The position numbers and the translations under genes are program-made. The notes under the pieces are model-generated. The model did not search any database, was not told the origin of the DNA, and worked only from the letters and a program-made list of their open reading frames with translations. This document shows, piece after piece, positions 38,171 through 46,565 of a stretch of DNA of 64,000 bases (the stretch's first letter is position 1; the number at the start of each line of letters is the position of its first letter). Source of the DNA: Iamia sp963728655 (GTDB lineage: Bacteria; Actinomycetota; Acidimicrobiia; Acidimicrobiales; Iamiaceae); assembly GCA_963728655.1 (NCBI GenBank), contig CAVSLD010000006.1, positions 372,001-436,000 on the forward strand, read 5' to 3'.

Positions 38171-39034
38171 ATGCCCATCGACCCGTCCGCCGTCGGTGCG
38201 ACCAGCGACCCGGTCCGCCACTCGTGGACCTCGAAGGACGCCATCCTCTACGCCCTCGGCGTCGGGGCCGGCGCCGTCGACCCCTTGGGGGAGCTGGCCT
38301 TCACCACCGAGAACAGCAACGGCATCGACCAGCAGGTGCTGCCCACCATGGCGGTCGTGCTGGGTGTGGGCGGCGGCGGGGCCTTCGGATCGATCGGGTC
38401 GTTCAACCCGGCCATGCTCGTCCACGGCGAGCAGGCCATCGAGCTGCACGGCCCCATCCCGGTCGAGGGCGAGGTCGAGACCGTCGGCGAGATCACCGGC
38501 ATCTACGACAAGGGCAAGGGCGCCCTCGTCGAGGTGCGCTCGACCTCCATCGACACCGGCTCGGGCCAGCCGCTCTTCACCACCACCATGTCGGCGTTCA
38601 TCCGGGGCGAGGGCGGCTTCGGCGGCGACCGGGGACCGTCGGGGCCCAAGAACCCGCCACCCGACCGGACGCCCGACCACGAGACCGCCTACGTCACCCG
38701 TTCCGACCAGGCCCTGCTGTACCGGCTGTCGGGCGACCGCAACCCGCTGCACTCGGACCCGACCTTCGCCGCCATGGGCGGCTTCGACCGCCCCATCCTC
38801 CACGGCCTCTGCACCTACGGGTTCACGGGTCGGGCCCTGCTCCACCGCCTGTGCGCCAGCGACCCGGCCCGGTTCCGCAGCATGGAGGGGCGCTTCTCGT
38901 CGCCGGTGCTGCCCGGCGAGCGCCTCACCGTGCGCATGTGGGAGGTCGGGCCGGGCGAGGCCCTGTTCCAGACCACCGGTGACGACGGCCGCGTGGTGCT
39001 CGACGGCGGGCGCCTCGGCTACGACGCCGGCTGA
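38171..39034 (+). CDS. MaoC-like (R)-specific enoyl-CoA hydratase, double hot-dog
   Basis: The product is 287 residues from ATG at 38171. The N-terminal half is a degenerate hot-dog domain (DAILYALGVGAGAVDPLGEL, then EVETVGEITGIYDKGKGALV). The C-terminal half carries the hydratase-2 motif in YRLSGDRNPLHSDPTFAAMG, where Asp and His are catalytic, and GGFDRPILHGLCTYGFTGRA. It ends with RMWEVGPGEALFQTTGDDG. It hydrates trans-2-enoyl-CoA to (3R)-hydroxyacyl-CoA, the substrate expected for the adjacent SDR. The frame is intact. It converges on the wzt gene with a 26-base gap. Confidence 0.9.
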   Translation: MPIDPSAVGATSDPVRHSWTSKDAILYALGVGAGAVDPLGELAFTTENSNGIDQQVLPTMAVVLGVGGGGAFGSIGSFNPAMLVHGEQAIELHGPIPVEGEVETVGEITGIYDKGKGALVEVRSTSIDTGSGQPLFTTTMSAFIRGEGGFGGDRGPSGPKNPPPDRTPDHETAYVTRSDQALLYRLSGDRNPLHSDPTFAAMGGFDRPILHGLCTYGFTGRALLHRLCASDPARFRSMEGRFSSPVLPGERLTVRMWEVGPGEALFQTTGDDGRVVLDGGRLGYDAG

Positions 39035-39060
39035 GCCGGCCGGGCCCGACCGGGCCCTGC

Positions 39061-40326
39061 CTAGAAGTCGAAGATGTGCTCGACCTTGACGGGGAAGTGC
39101 ACCGTGCCCCGCGTGCGGCCGGGGTTCATCACGTGGACGGCGTCCTCGAACTCGCGCTCGTCGTAGATCGTGCCGCCGTCGTGGGAGTGGATGGCCACGG
39201 TGAGCGGGAACCGCCCGTCGAGCAGGGGGACGTGCTCGAAGGCGAACACCACCTCGCCCTCGCCGTCGACGGCGTGGATGAACTGCTCGAGCACGTCGGT
39301 GGTGGTGCCCATGAGACGGGTGCCGCGCTCGTCGAAGATCTCGATGGCGAAGGCCACGTCGTCGATGAGGCCGGTGGCCGAGTAGCCGATCCGCAGGCGC
39401 AGGGGCTGTCCGGGCAGGAGGTGGCCGGCCTCCTGGTCGGGGTACTCGGGGATGACGTGGCGGATCGCCACCGTGGCATCGGGGTCGGCCACCATCTGCG
39501 GGGTGGTGATCACCGGGACCTGGCCGGTGGTGGGGTCGACCGCGACGGGCGGGGCGTGGTCGGTCTCCTCGGCGTCGAGGGGCACCTCCACGCCCCGGGC
39601 GGCCAGTGCCTCGCGGAAGGCGCGGATGGCCTCGCCCGGTGCACCGTCGGCGATCTTGTGGCCGTGGTCGAGCACGACGGCCCGGTCGCAGATCATCCGC
39701 ACCGTGTCGGTGGCGTGGGAGACGACGAGGATCGTGCGCCCGTCGCGCTGCATGCGCCGGATGCGGTCGATGCACTTGCGCTGGAAGGCCTCGTCGCCCA
39801 CCGACAGCACCTCGTCGACGAGGAGGATGTCGGGCTCCACGTTGATGGCCACGGCGAACCCGAGCCGGGCGTACATGCCGGAGGAGAAGTGCTTCACCTG
39901 CTGGTCGATGAACTCCTCCAGCTCGGCGAAGTCGACGACGTCGTCGAAGATCTCGTCGACCTGGGCCTTGGAGAACCCGAGGATCGAGCCGTTGAGGTAG
40001 ACGTTCTCCCGACCGGTGAGGTCCGGGTGGAACCCGGCGCCCAGCTCGAGCAGGGCGGCCAGGCGGCCCCGGGTGGTGATGGTGCCGGAGGTGGGGCGCA
40101 GGGTGCCGGCCACGCACTTGAGCAGGGTCGACTTGCCGCTGCCGTTGTGGCCGAGCATGGCCAGGGTCTCGCCCTGGGCGACCTCGAAGGAGACGTCGGA
40201 GAGGGCGTGGAACTCCTCCCAGTTCACCCGCCCGGCCCGGATGACGCGCTCCTTGGCCGACTTGGGCTTGTCCCGTGCCAGCTTGAACATCTTGCTGACC
40301 GAGTCGATGGTGATCGCGGCGGTCAC
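39061..40326 (-). CDS. wzt: ABC transporter ATPase for polysaccharide export (Wzt-like)
   Basis: The product is 421 residues from GTG at 40324-40326, 7 bases after the permease stop. Walker A GHNGSGKST at 59-67, signature HFSSGMYARLGFAVA at 146-160, Walker B ILLVDE at 167-172, and the H-loop SHATDTV. The tag NPTKS-like start is replaced by SKMFKLARDKPKSAKERVIR, as in TagH/Wzt proteins. Residues about 265-421 form a separate beta-rich domain (LRLRIGYSATGLIDDVAFAI, IFDERGTRLMGTTTDVLEQF) like the carbohydrate-binding C-terminal domain of O-antigen Wzt. That domain recognises the capped end of the finished chain. It drives export of the glycan across the inner membrane. Confidence 0.9.
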   Translation of the reverse strand: MTAAITIDSVSKMFKLARDKPKSAKERVIRAGRVNWEEFHALSDVSFEVAQGETLAMLGHNGSGKSTLLKCVAGTLRPTSGTITTRGRLAALLELGAGFHPDLTGRENVYLNGSILGFSKAQVDEIFDDVVDFAELEEFIDQQVKHFSSGMYARLGFAVAINVEPDILLVDEVLSVGDEAFQRKCIDRIRRMQRDGRTILVVSHATDTVRMICDRAVVLDHGHKIADGAPGEAIRAFREALAARGVEVPLDAEETDHAPPVAVDPTTGQVPVITTPQMVADPDATVAIRHVIPEYPDQEAGHLLPGQPLRLRIGYSATGLIDDVAFAIEIFDERGTRLMGTTTDVLEQFIHAVDGEGEVVFAFEHVPLLDGRFPLTVAIHSHDGGTIYDEREFEDAVHVMNPGRTRGTVHFPVKVEHIFDF

Positions 40327-40333
40327 GACGGGC

Positions 40334-41353
40334 TCAGATCTCCTCGGCCATGTCGTCCTCGAGGCGGCCGAAGAGCCACAGGGCACCGAGGAACAGCGCG
40401 ATGGAGATGACCCCGACGATGGACAGCCGGGTGAGGTACCAGCTCAGCGGGTGGGTGATGAGGGCCGGCGACTGGATGTCGGGCAGCACGTTCTGCGGGT
40501 CGGTGCCCGACGGGCTGCCGTCGGACGGCTGGTTGACGTACCACCCGAAGTTCACCGGCTCGGGGTTGTAGAGCACCCGCTGGAAGGTGACCACGATCGG
40601 GATGATGGGGTTGAGCGAGGCCATCCACTCCCGGCCCGGGCCGAGGCGCTCGACCACCAGGCGGTAGGGGTAGACGATGACCGAGAGCCAGAACCAGGCC
40701 AGCAGGGCCAGCTCCAGCAGGTGCTCGGTGTCGCGCAGGTACACGTTGACGGCGCTGAGGGCGACGGCCATGGCCGAGGCCAGGATCAGCAGGACGAGCA
40801 GGGCCAGGGGCAGGGCCGGCAGGTAGTCGAGCGAGGGCGCCCGGCGGAAGAGGGCCAGGGCCCCGATGAGCACCGTGGCCTGCAGGAAGAAGTGGACGAT
40901 GGCGGCCCCGATGGCCGCCAGCGGGAGGATCTCGCGGGGGAACCACACCTTCTGCACCAGCTGGGCGTTCATGGTGATGGAGCCGGTGCCGGCGGCCAGC
41001 GAGGTGGAGAAGAAGTTCCAGACGAGCAGTCCGGAGAGGAAGAAGATGGCGTAGTAGGGCACCTGCACCCGCAGCACCTCGGCGAACACGACCGAGAACA
41101 CGACCAGGTAGAGGGCGGGGTTGAGCAGCGTCCACACGAAGCCGAGGACGCTGTTCTTGTACTTGACCTTCAGCTCCTTGCGGGTGAGGTTCCCGAGCAG
41201 CTCCCGGTAGCGCCAGACGTTCCGGAGGCGCTGGAAGGGGTTGGGGCGCCGGGAGACCTCCAGGGCGGGGGCGACGTCGTCGGGGTGGGCGACGTGGTCG
41301 ATCTCGGCGATCTCGGGTTCGGGGGGAGCGGTGGCGGTCACCGGGGGCACCAC
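40334..41353 (-). CDS. wzm: ABC-2 type polysaccharide export permease (Wzm-like)
   Basis: The product is 339 residues. An N-terminal amphipathic segment (NPFQRLRNVWRYRELLGNLT) precedes RKELKVKYKNSVLGFVWTLL, the standard ABC-2 export motif. About six membrane helices follow, including LYLVVFSVVFAEVL and LPLAAIGAAIVHFFLQATVL. A re-entrant region with YPYRLV and MASLNPIIPIVVTFQRVLYN is next; the last helix is LSIVGVISIALFLGALWLFG. An insert of about 40 residues before the last helix (YNPEPVNFGWYVNQPSDGSP) is probably extracytoplasmic. With the Wzt ATPase it forms the exporter. The frame is intact. Confidence 0.9.
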   Translation of the reverse strand: MVPPVTATAPPEPEIAEIDHVAHPDDVAPALEVSRRPNPFQRLRNVWRYRELLGNLTRKELKVKYKNSVLGFVWTLLNPALYLVVFSVVFAEVLRVQVPYYAIFFLSGLLVWNFFSTSLAAGTGSITMNAQLVQKVWFPREILPLAAIGAAIVHFFLQATVLIGALALFRRAPSLDYLPALPLALLVLLILASAMAVALSAVNVYLRDTEHLLELALLAWFWLSVIVYPYRLVVERLGPGREWMASLNPIIPIVVTFQRVLYNPEPVNFGWYVNQPSDGSPSGTDPQNVLPDIQSPALITHPLSWYLTRLSIVGVISIALFLGALWLFGRLEDDMAEEI

Positions 41354-41472
41354 GTCGCGCCGCGGGCTGGGTGCTGGGTGTGAGGCACGACCTCTCCGAT
41401 CTCATCGGCCCGGGCCCCGGACCTCGTCGTCCGGTGCACCCGGCAAGGGTAGTGGGCCCCGCCCGGCCGACC

Positions 41473-43947
41473 TCAGCGCAGCGGCGCCGCCGACGTCGCT
41501 GCGCCGGTGGCTGCGACGCGGCCGAGGACCTCGGCCAGGCGGTCGCCGAGGCGACGCCAGTCGTAGGCCTCCTCCACCCGTCGCCGTCCCGCCGCGGCCC
41601 TGGTCGCGGCGCCGTCGGGGTCGGCGAGGAGGGTGCGCACGGCGCCGCCGAAGCCCTCCGCCGACCCCACCAGGAGGTGCTCGCGATCGGTGAGGTCGAG
41701 GCCCCGGATGCCGAACGGCGTGGTGACCACCGGCACGCCGGCGGCCAGGTACTCCAGCACCTTCAGGTTCGTCCCCGACCCGAAGGCCATGGGGTTGAGG
41801 GCGAGGTGGGCCGTGCCCAGCAGCACGTCGCGCACCCGGTCGCTGACCCGCCCGGCCAGGACGACGTTCGCGGGCGTGGACGTGCCCGCGAGGGCCTCGC
41901 CGTGGCGGCCGCCCAGCAGGAAGAGCACCTCGGGGACGTCGGGTGCCAGCTCCACGATCCGGCGGGCGGCGTCGAGGTTGGGGGGGTGCCAGCTGCCGAA
42001 GAACACCGCCAGGGCCTCCACGTCGCGGGCGCGGTCGTCGAGGGCGCGGTAGCGGGCCAGCCAGCGCTCGCCCCGGAGGCGGCGGACCTCGGCCGACGGC
42101 GGGGTCGTGGCCGCGCAGTCGGTGCCGTTGGGCACGACCACCGCGTCGGAGGCCCGTCGGCCGGCCAGGGCGGCGAGGCGCCGGGCATCGGGGAGGCTGC
42201 AGGCGGTGATGAGGGCGGCCCGGCGGGAGGCCTCCTCCTCGACCGCCACCACCCGGTCCAGCACCGCGGCACCCGCGGCGGTGCGGGGCAGGACGTCGGC
42301 CTTCAGGTCGGCCTCCACGTTGAAGGCGTCGTAGACGAAGGGGAGGTCGATGCCGGCGTGGTCGAGGGCGGGGAGCAGGTAGGGCTCGGCCAGGATCACC
42401 GCGTCGGCGTCCCGGCACGCCTCGCGCAGCCGCCGCCCGTACTCGGGGGTGAGGGCGATGTCGGCCCCTGCGGTGAGGTCGCTGACGGGGACGCCGACGG
42501 CCAGGCTGGCCTCCTCGGCGGCCCGGCGCTGGGCCGGGCTGAGGGGGACCGCGGTCTCGACCAGCCCGGGGAGCAGCGGGCGGGACCCGGCGGGGCCGCC
42601 GTCGGTGAGGCTGACCACCTCGACGTCGGCGTGGCGGGCCAGGCTGCCGTAGAGGTGGTAGCTGCGCAGCTGGCCGCCGTGGCCCCGGTCGGCGACGCGG
42701 AACGTGGTGAGGACCACGACCCGGAGCCGGCCCGGCCGCCGGGTCCGGTCCGGCGCCACCGTGGTCGGCTCGGCGCCGGCGCCGTCGGGGCCGAGCAGGG
42801 TGCGGACCACCCGGGGCCAGGTGATGCGGGCGGTGTGGCGGCGGCCCTCCTCGCCCATGGTCCGGGCCCGACCCGGGTCGGTGGCCAGCAGGGCCAGGGC
42901 CCGCCCGAGCGAGGCGGCGTCCGGGTCGACCACCAGGCCGTCGACGCCGTGGCGGACCAGCTCGGCCGGGCCTCCGCTGTCGCTCGTGGTCACCACCGGG
43001 GTGCCGGCGGCCAGGGCCTCGACGGTGATGAGGCCGTAGTCCTCGTCGAGGGGGACGAAGGGGACGGCGAGGGCCTCGGCGTAGCGGGTGCCCAGCTCCT
43101 CGTCGGGGACGAAGCCCAGGAAGCGGATGCGGGGATCGCCGGCGGCCAGGGCGTGCAGGCGCTCGGCGTCGGGTCCGGTGCCACCCACGTGCAGCTCCAC
43201 GTCGCCGGGGACGTGGGCCATGGCCCGCACCAGCAGGTCGATGCGCTTGGGGCCGTCGAGGCGGCTGGCGGTGAACAGGTGCCGGCCCGGTGGCCGCGGC
43301 GCGCTCGGCGGCGCCAGGTCCGAGGGGGCGTAGGCGACGCGGGCGGCCACGCCCTCGGGCAGGTAGCCGGCCCGGGCGGCCACGGTCCGGGACAGGGCGA
43401 CGTGGCGGCTCACCTCCGCCGGGTCCAGGGCGACCCGGTCGAGCCAGTGCACCACCAGGCGGCTGACGGGCCCCGGCAGCGCCAGGTCGGGGTGGTCGGG
43501 GCCGAGGGCGTCGACCGCGGCGTCGACGCGGTCGAGCACCTCGGCCACGGCGGCGCGGGCCGGGGGGCGCCGCACCGCCTCCACCAGGGCGGCGGTGGCG
43601 GGCTGCACCCGGCCCGGCGCGGTGGGCACCCCGAACAGGTGGTACGTGTCGTACAGGCCCCGCAGCGGGTGGAACATCCACAGCACGTGGCGGCGGTGGG
43701 GCGTGATCCAGGCCGGGTACTTCGAGCTGATCACCACGTCGAAGTGGTCGAGGTCGAGCCCGGCGAAGGCCCGGTACCCGGCGATCACCTCGGCCAGGGT
43801 CGTCTCCCGCACCGGGAGCTTCACCAGCTCGGCGTCGTGGCCGGCGTCGAGGAGGGCGTCGTGCAGGCCGGACCAGGCCCGCTCGGCCCCCCCGCGGGTG
43901 AACGGCACGGGCGTGGGGGCCACCACCGCGACCTTGAGCGCCGCCAT
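41473..43947 (-). CDS. Tandem GT4-GT4 bifunctional glycosyltransferase
   Basis: The product is 824 residues from ATG 43945-43947, which overlaps the previous stop (TGATG). The first GT-B unit (about 1-400) opens LKVAVVAPTPVPFTRGGAER, with LFTASRLDGPKRIDLLVRAM and the donor-site EDYGLITVEALAAGTPVVTT. A short Arg-rich linker (RTRRPGRLRV) leads to a second GT-B unit (about 415-824). That unit has VVLTTFRVADRGHGGQLRSY, LIAEPYL-like and FVYDAFNVEADLKADVLPR, WHPPNLDAARRIVELAPDVP, and FGSGTNLKVLEYLAAGVPVV. Each unit has its own nucleotide-sugar pocket, so one protein could add two successive residues of the repeat unit. The donor sugars are not predictable; dTDP-rhamnose is a candidate because of the nearby rml genes. 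Confidence 0.85.
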   Translation of the reverse strand: MAALKVAVVAPTPVPFTRGGAERAWSGLHDALLDAGHDAELVKLPVRETTLAEVIAGYRAFAGLDLDHFDVVISSKYPAWITPHRRHVLWMFHPLRGLYDTYHLFGVPTAPGRVQPATAALVEAVRRPPARAAVAEVLDRVDAAVDALGPDHPDLALPGPVSRLVVHWLDRVALDPAEVSRHVALSRTVAARAGYLPEGVAARVAYAPSDLAPPSAPRPPGRHLFTASRLDGPKRIDLLVRAMAHVPGDVELHVGGTGPDAERLHALAAGDPRIRFLGFVPDEELGTRYAEALAVPFVPLDEDYGLITVEALAAGTPVVTTSDSGGPAELVRHGVDGLVVDPDAASLGRALALLATDPGRARTMGEEGRRHTARITWPRVVRTLLGPDGAGAEPTTVAPDRTRRPGRLRVVVLTTFRVADRGHGGQLRSYHLYGSLARHADVEVVSLTDGGPAGSRPLLPGLVETAVPLSPAQRRAAEEASLAVGVPVSDLTAGADIALTPEYGRRLREACRDADAVILAEPYLLPALDHAGIDLPFVYDAFNVEADLKADVLPRTAAGAAVLDRVVAVEEEASRRAALITACSLPDARRLAALAGRRASDAVVVPNGTDCAATTPPSAEVRRLRGERWLARYRALDDRARDVEALAVFFGSWHPPNLDAARRIVELAPDVPEVLFLLGGRHGEALAGTSTPANVVLAGRVSDRVRDVLLGTAHLALNPMAFGSGTNLKVLEYLAAGVPVVTTPFGIRGLDLTDREHLLVGSAEGFGGAVRTLLADPDGAATRAAAGRRRVEEAYDWRRLGDRLAEVLGRVAATGAATSAAPLR

Positions 43948-45206
43948 CAGACCGGCACCGCCACCGGCTCGGCCTCCTCCAGGGCGAGGGCGAGGCCCAG
44001 GCGGACCTCGTCCTCGGCCCGGGCCCACGTGACCCCTGCCGCCCTCGCCCGGGCGCCCGCGGAGAGGGACGCGGCCAGGTCGGCGTCGGTGAGGATGCGC
44101 TCGACGGCGGCGGCGATGGCGGCCCCTGTGGGGGCGACCACCAGGCCGTCGACCTCGTGGTCGACCAGGTCGGCCAGCCCGCCGCCGTCCTCGCACACCA
44201 CCACGGGGGCACCGTGGGCCATCGCCTCCACCGCGGTGAGCCCGTAGTCCTCGTCGAGGGCCGGGGCCACCACGCAGGGGGCGGTGGCGTAGAGGTGGGT
44301 GAGGGTGGCGTCGTCGACCGAGCCGGCCAGCGCCACGTTGGAGGTCCAGCCCTCGGGCGCGGGGTCGTCGACCTGCTGGCCCGTGCAGCACCAGAGGGCC
44401 CTGTCGTCCACGGCGTCGAGGTCGGTGCCGGGGCGGGCCAGGCGGTGGTCGACCGAGCGCACCCACTCCGTGCGGCCGCCCACCCCGACCAGGGTGGCGG
44501 GCACGTGGGGGAGCCGGCGCAGGGCGGCCACGAACAGCTCGGGCCGCTTGGGGAACTCGAAGCGGCCCACGCAGAGCACCGGCCCGGGCCGGGGTGCCGA
44601 GGGGGGCGGCGCGGCAGCGTCGGCCCCCACCGCCCGGCCGGCGTGGAACAGCGACACGCGGTCGATGCCGTTGAAGCGACCCAGGCGACGTCGCACCGTC
44701 TCGGACCCGGCTGCGAACCAGGTCACCGCCTCGAGGCGGGGGGCGTCGAGCTCCCGCACCCGGGCCGCGGCCTGGCGGTGCAGGGCCGGGTCGGGGGCGT
44801 AGCCGGCCTCGACGAAGACGTCCTCGAGGTCGTAGTAGACGCGGTGGTGGTGGAAGAACAGCCCCAGGTGGTGGGGGTGGGGGGTGGCGAACGACGGCGG
44901 CTGGGTCGAGATGACGGCGTCGAGGCCGTGGGTGGGCACGGCGCCGAAGGCCTCCACCCCGGCGAGGTGGCGGAAGTACTCCGGCGCGGCCCGCCAGAGA
45001 TCGTCGGGCACCTCGACGCCGAAGGGCCGGTGGGGGAGGGCGTTGAGGTCGACGGAGGTGCGCACCACCTCGTGGCCGTCGGCGCGCAGCGTGGCCTCGA
45101 CGTGGTCGACCACGCGCTCGAACCCGCCGGTCACGCCCACGTCGGGCTTGAGCACCCCGATGCGGAGCCCGGGCCGGAGGCGGGGGGTGGGCCCGGTCAC
45201 CGACAC
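43947..45206 (-). CDS. GT4-family glycosyltransferase
   Basis: The product is 419 residues. The likely start is GTG at 45204-45206 (alternative 45198-45200), just 14 bases after the methyltransferase stop; the frame is open far upstream, but there it runs antisense through the DNA methyltransferase. LRIGVLKPDVGVTGGFERVV is the acceptor-side glycine loop. STQPPSFATPHPHHLGLFFH, VLCVGRFEFPKRPELFVAAL and the nucleotide-binding EDYGLTAVEAMAHGAPVVVC follow, with VVVCEDGGGLADLVDHEVDG after it. It is related to the first half of the downstream tandem enzyme (both have FPKRPELF/DGPKRIDLL and EDYGL). Predicted cytoplasmic, working on the exported polysaccharide. Confidence 0.85.
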   Translation of the reverse strand: MSVTGPTPRLRPGLRIGVLKPDVGVTGGFERVVDHVEATLRADGHEVVRTSVDLNALPHRPFGVEVPDDLWRAAPEYFRHLAGVEAFGAVPTHGLDAVISTQPPSFATPHPHHLGLFFHHHRVYYDLEDVFVEAGYAPDPALHRQAAARVRELDAPRLEAVTWFAAGSETVRRRLGRFNGIDRVSLFHAGRAVGADAAAPPPSAPRPGPVLCVGRFEFPKRPELFVAALRRLPHVPATLVGVGGRTEWVRSVDHRLARPGTDLDAVDDRALWCCTGQQVDDPAPEGWTSNVALAGSVDDATLTHLYATAPCVVAPALDEDYGLTAVEAMAHGAPVVVCEDGGGLADLVDHEVDGLVVAPTGAAIAAAVERILTDADLAASLSAGARARAAGVTWARAEDEVRLGLALALEEAEPVAVPV

Positions 45207-45219
45207 GGTGTGATGCCGC

Positions 45220-46453
45220 TCACGGGGCCGGCGGCGCGCCCGCGGTGCGGGCCACCAGCACGTAGCTGGCCCCCGCCGCAGGGGGGACCGGGGCCAGGTC
45301 GGCCTCGGCCCAGCCCCGCTCCAGGGCCAGCAGCGCCAGGGTGCGGGGGTGCAGCGGTCGCCGGCGGGGGTCGGCCCACTGCTCGTCGCCCCCGGCGCCC
45401 GCCGTCGGGTCGGCCGCGGCCAGCACCAGGACGCCTCCGGGGCGCAGCGCCTCGCGGGCCGCGTCGACCAGGGCCACCAGGTCCGGGAGCGGCACCACGT
45501 CGGCCAGGACCGCGGCGGTGACGGCCCCCAGGGAGCCGGCGGGCACCCCCGCCAGGTGGACCACGGGCTCCCCGACCGCAGCCTCGTGGCCGCGCTCGCG
45601 CAGCTGCCTCGACCGCCGCCTCGTCGGCGTCGACGCCGGTGGCGGCGACGCCCCGGGCCGCCCAGGCGTCGAGCCACTCGCCCCCGCCCGACGCCAGGTC
45701 GAGCACCGGCGCGGCCACCGCGGCCTCGGCCACGGCATCGACGGCGGCACCGGCCTGGGCCCGCAGCGCCTCGGGCGCCGGGCGCCCGGCCCGCGCGAGG
45801 CGCCGCACCAGGGCCGCGTCGGCGGCATCGGCCTCCTCGGCCAGCAGGCCGCGGCCCTCGTCGCCCGCCACCTCCCGGGCCGCCCGCAGCACGAGGTCCT
45901 CGCGGGCCCGGGTCGCGGCGAGGGCCCGGCGCTGCTCGGCCAGGAGCGTCTCGGCCGCGGCCAACCGCTCGGCCAGCTCGTCGCAGGTCGCCCGCAGGGC
46001 GGCCACCTCGACCTCGACGTCGGCCCCGGCCACGTCGACGGTCGCCACCCCGGCCTCGAGGCGCTTGATGCGGTCGTCGAGGTGACCCTCGATCGCCTCG
46101 GTCCGGGCGGCCACGCCCTCGACCACGTTGGCCAGCCGATCGGCGGCCACCACGACCTCTCTGTTGAACGGGACCTGGTGGGACGTCACCGGGCGCAGGC
46201 CCACCATCACGGCCCGCTTGACGGGACGGAGGCGGGCCGCGGCGGGGATGTCGGTGCCGCCGTCGGACGTGTGCCAGGCCGCCTCCAGGCGGTGGCGGGC
46301 GTCGGCCAGGGCGGCCCGCACCTCCTCGTCGGACGGGCCCGGTGTCGGCGGACGCCCGGGGTCGGGTCCCGTCGCCGCGGCCTCGGCCCGGGCCGCCACC
46401 TCCTCGACGGCGCGCGCCGCGTCGCCGTCGGCGGTCGGGTCGTCGTCGGCCAT
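45220..46453 (-). CDS. Coiled-coil SAM methyltransferase of the polysaccharide operon, one frameshift
   Basis: ATG 46451-46453 after CCGGAGGA. The N-terminal about 110 residues are acidic and charged (DAARAVEEVAARAEAAATGP). A conserved FNREVVVAADRLANVVEGVA segment is followed by a heptad-rich coiled coil (TCDELAERLAAAETLLAEQR). The C-terminal class I methyltransferase has motif I VLDLASGGGEWLDAWAARGV and the acidic motif II TGVDADEAAVEQLRERGHE. Motif IV/V AVLADVVPLPDLVALVDAAR and LRPGGVLVLAAADP follow. A single extra base near 45607 breaks the frame between EAAVE and QLRERG. It leads the glycosyltransferase/Wzm/Wzt operon. A long coiled coil on a methyltransferase next to Wzt recalls chain-length-controlling capping enzymes. 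Confidence 0.8.
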
Positions 46454-46565
46454 GGGGTCCTCCGGAGGCAGGTGGGCCGGCGGCGAGGCTAGTGGTCCCC
46501 CCGCCGGGGTCCCGGCCTGCTCCCGGGTCGGGGCCGCTGTCACAGGCCCTCGGTAGGGTTCTCCC

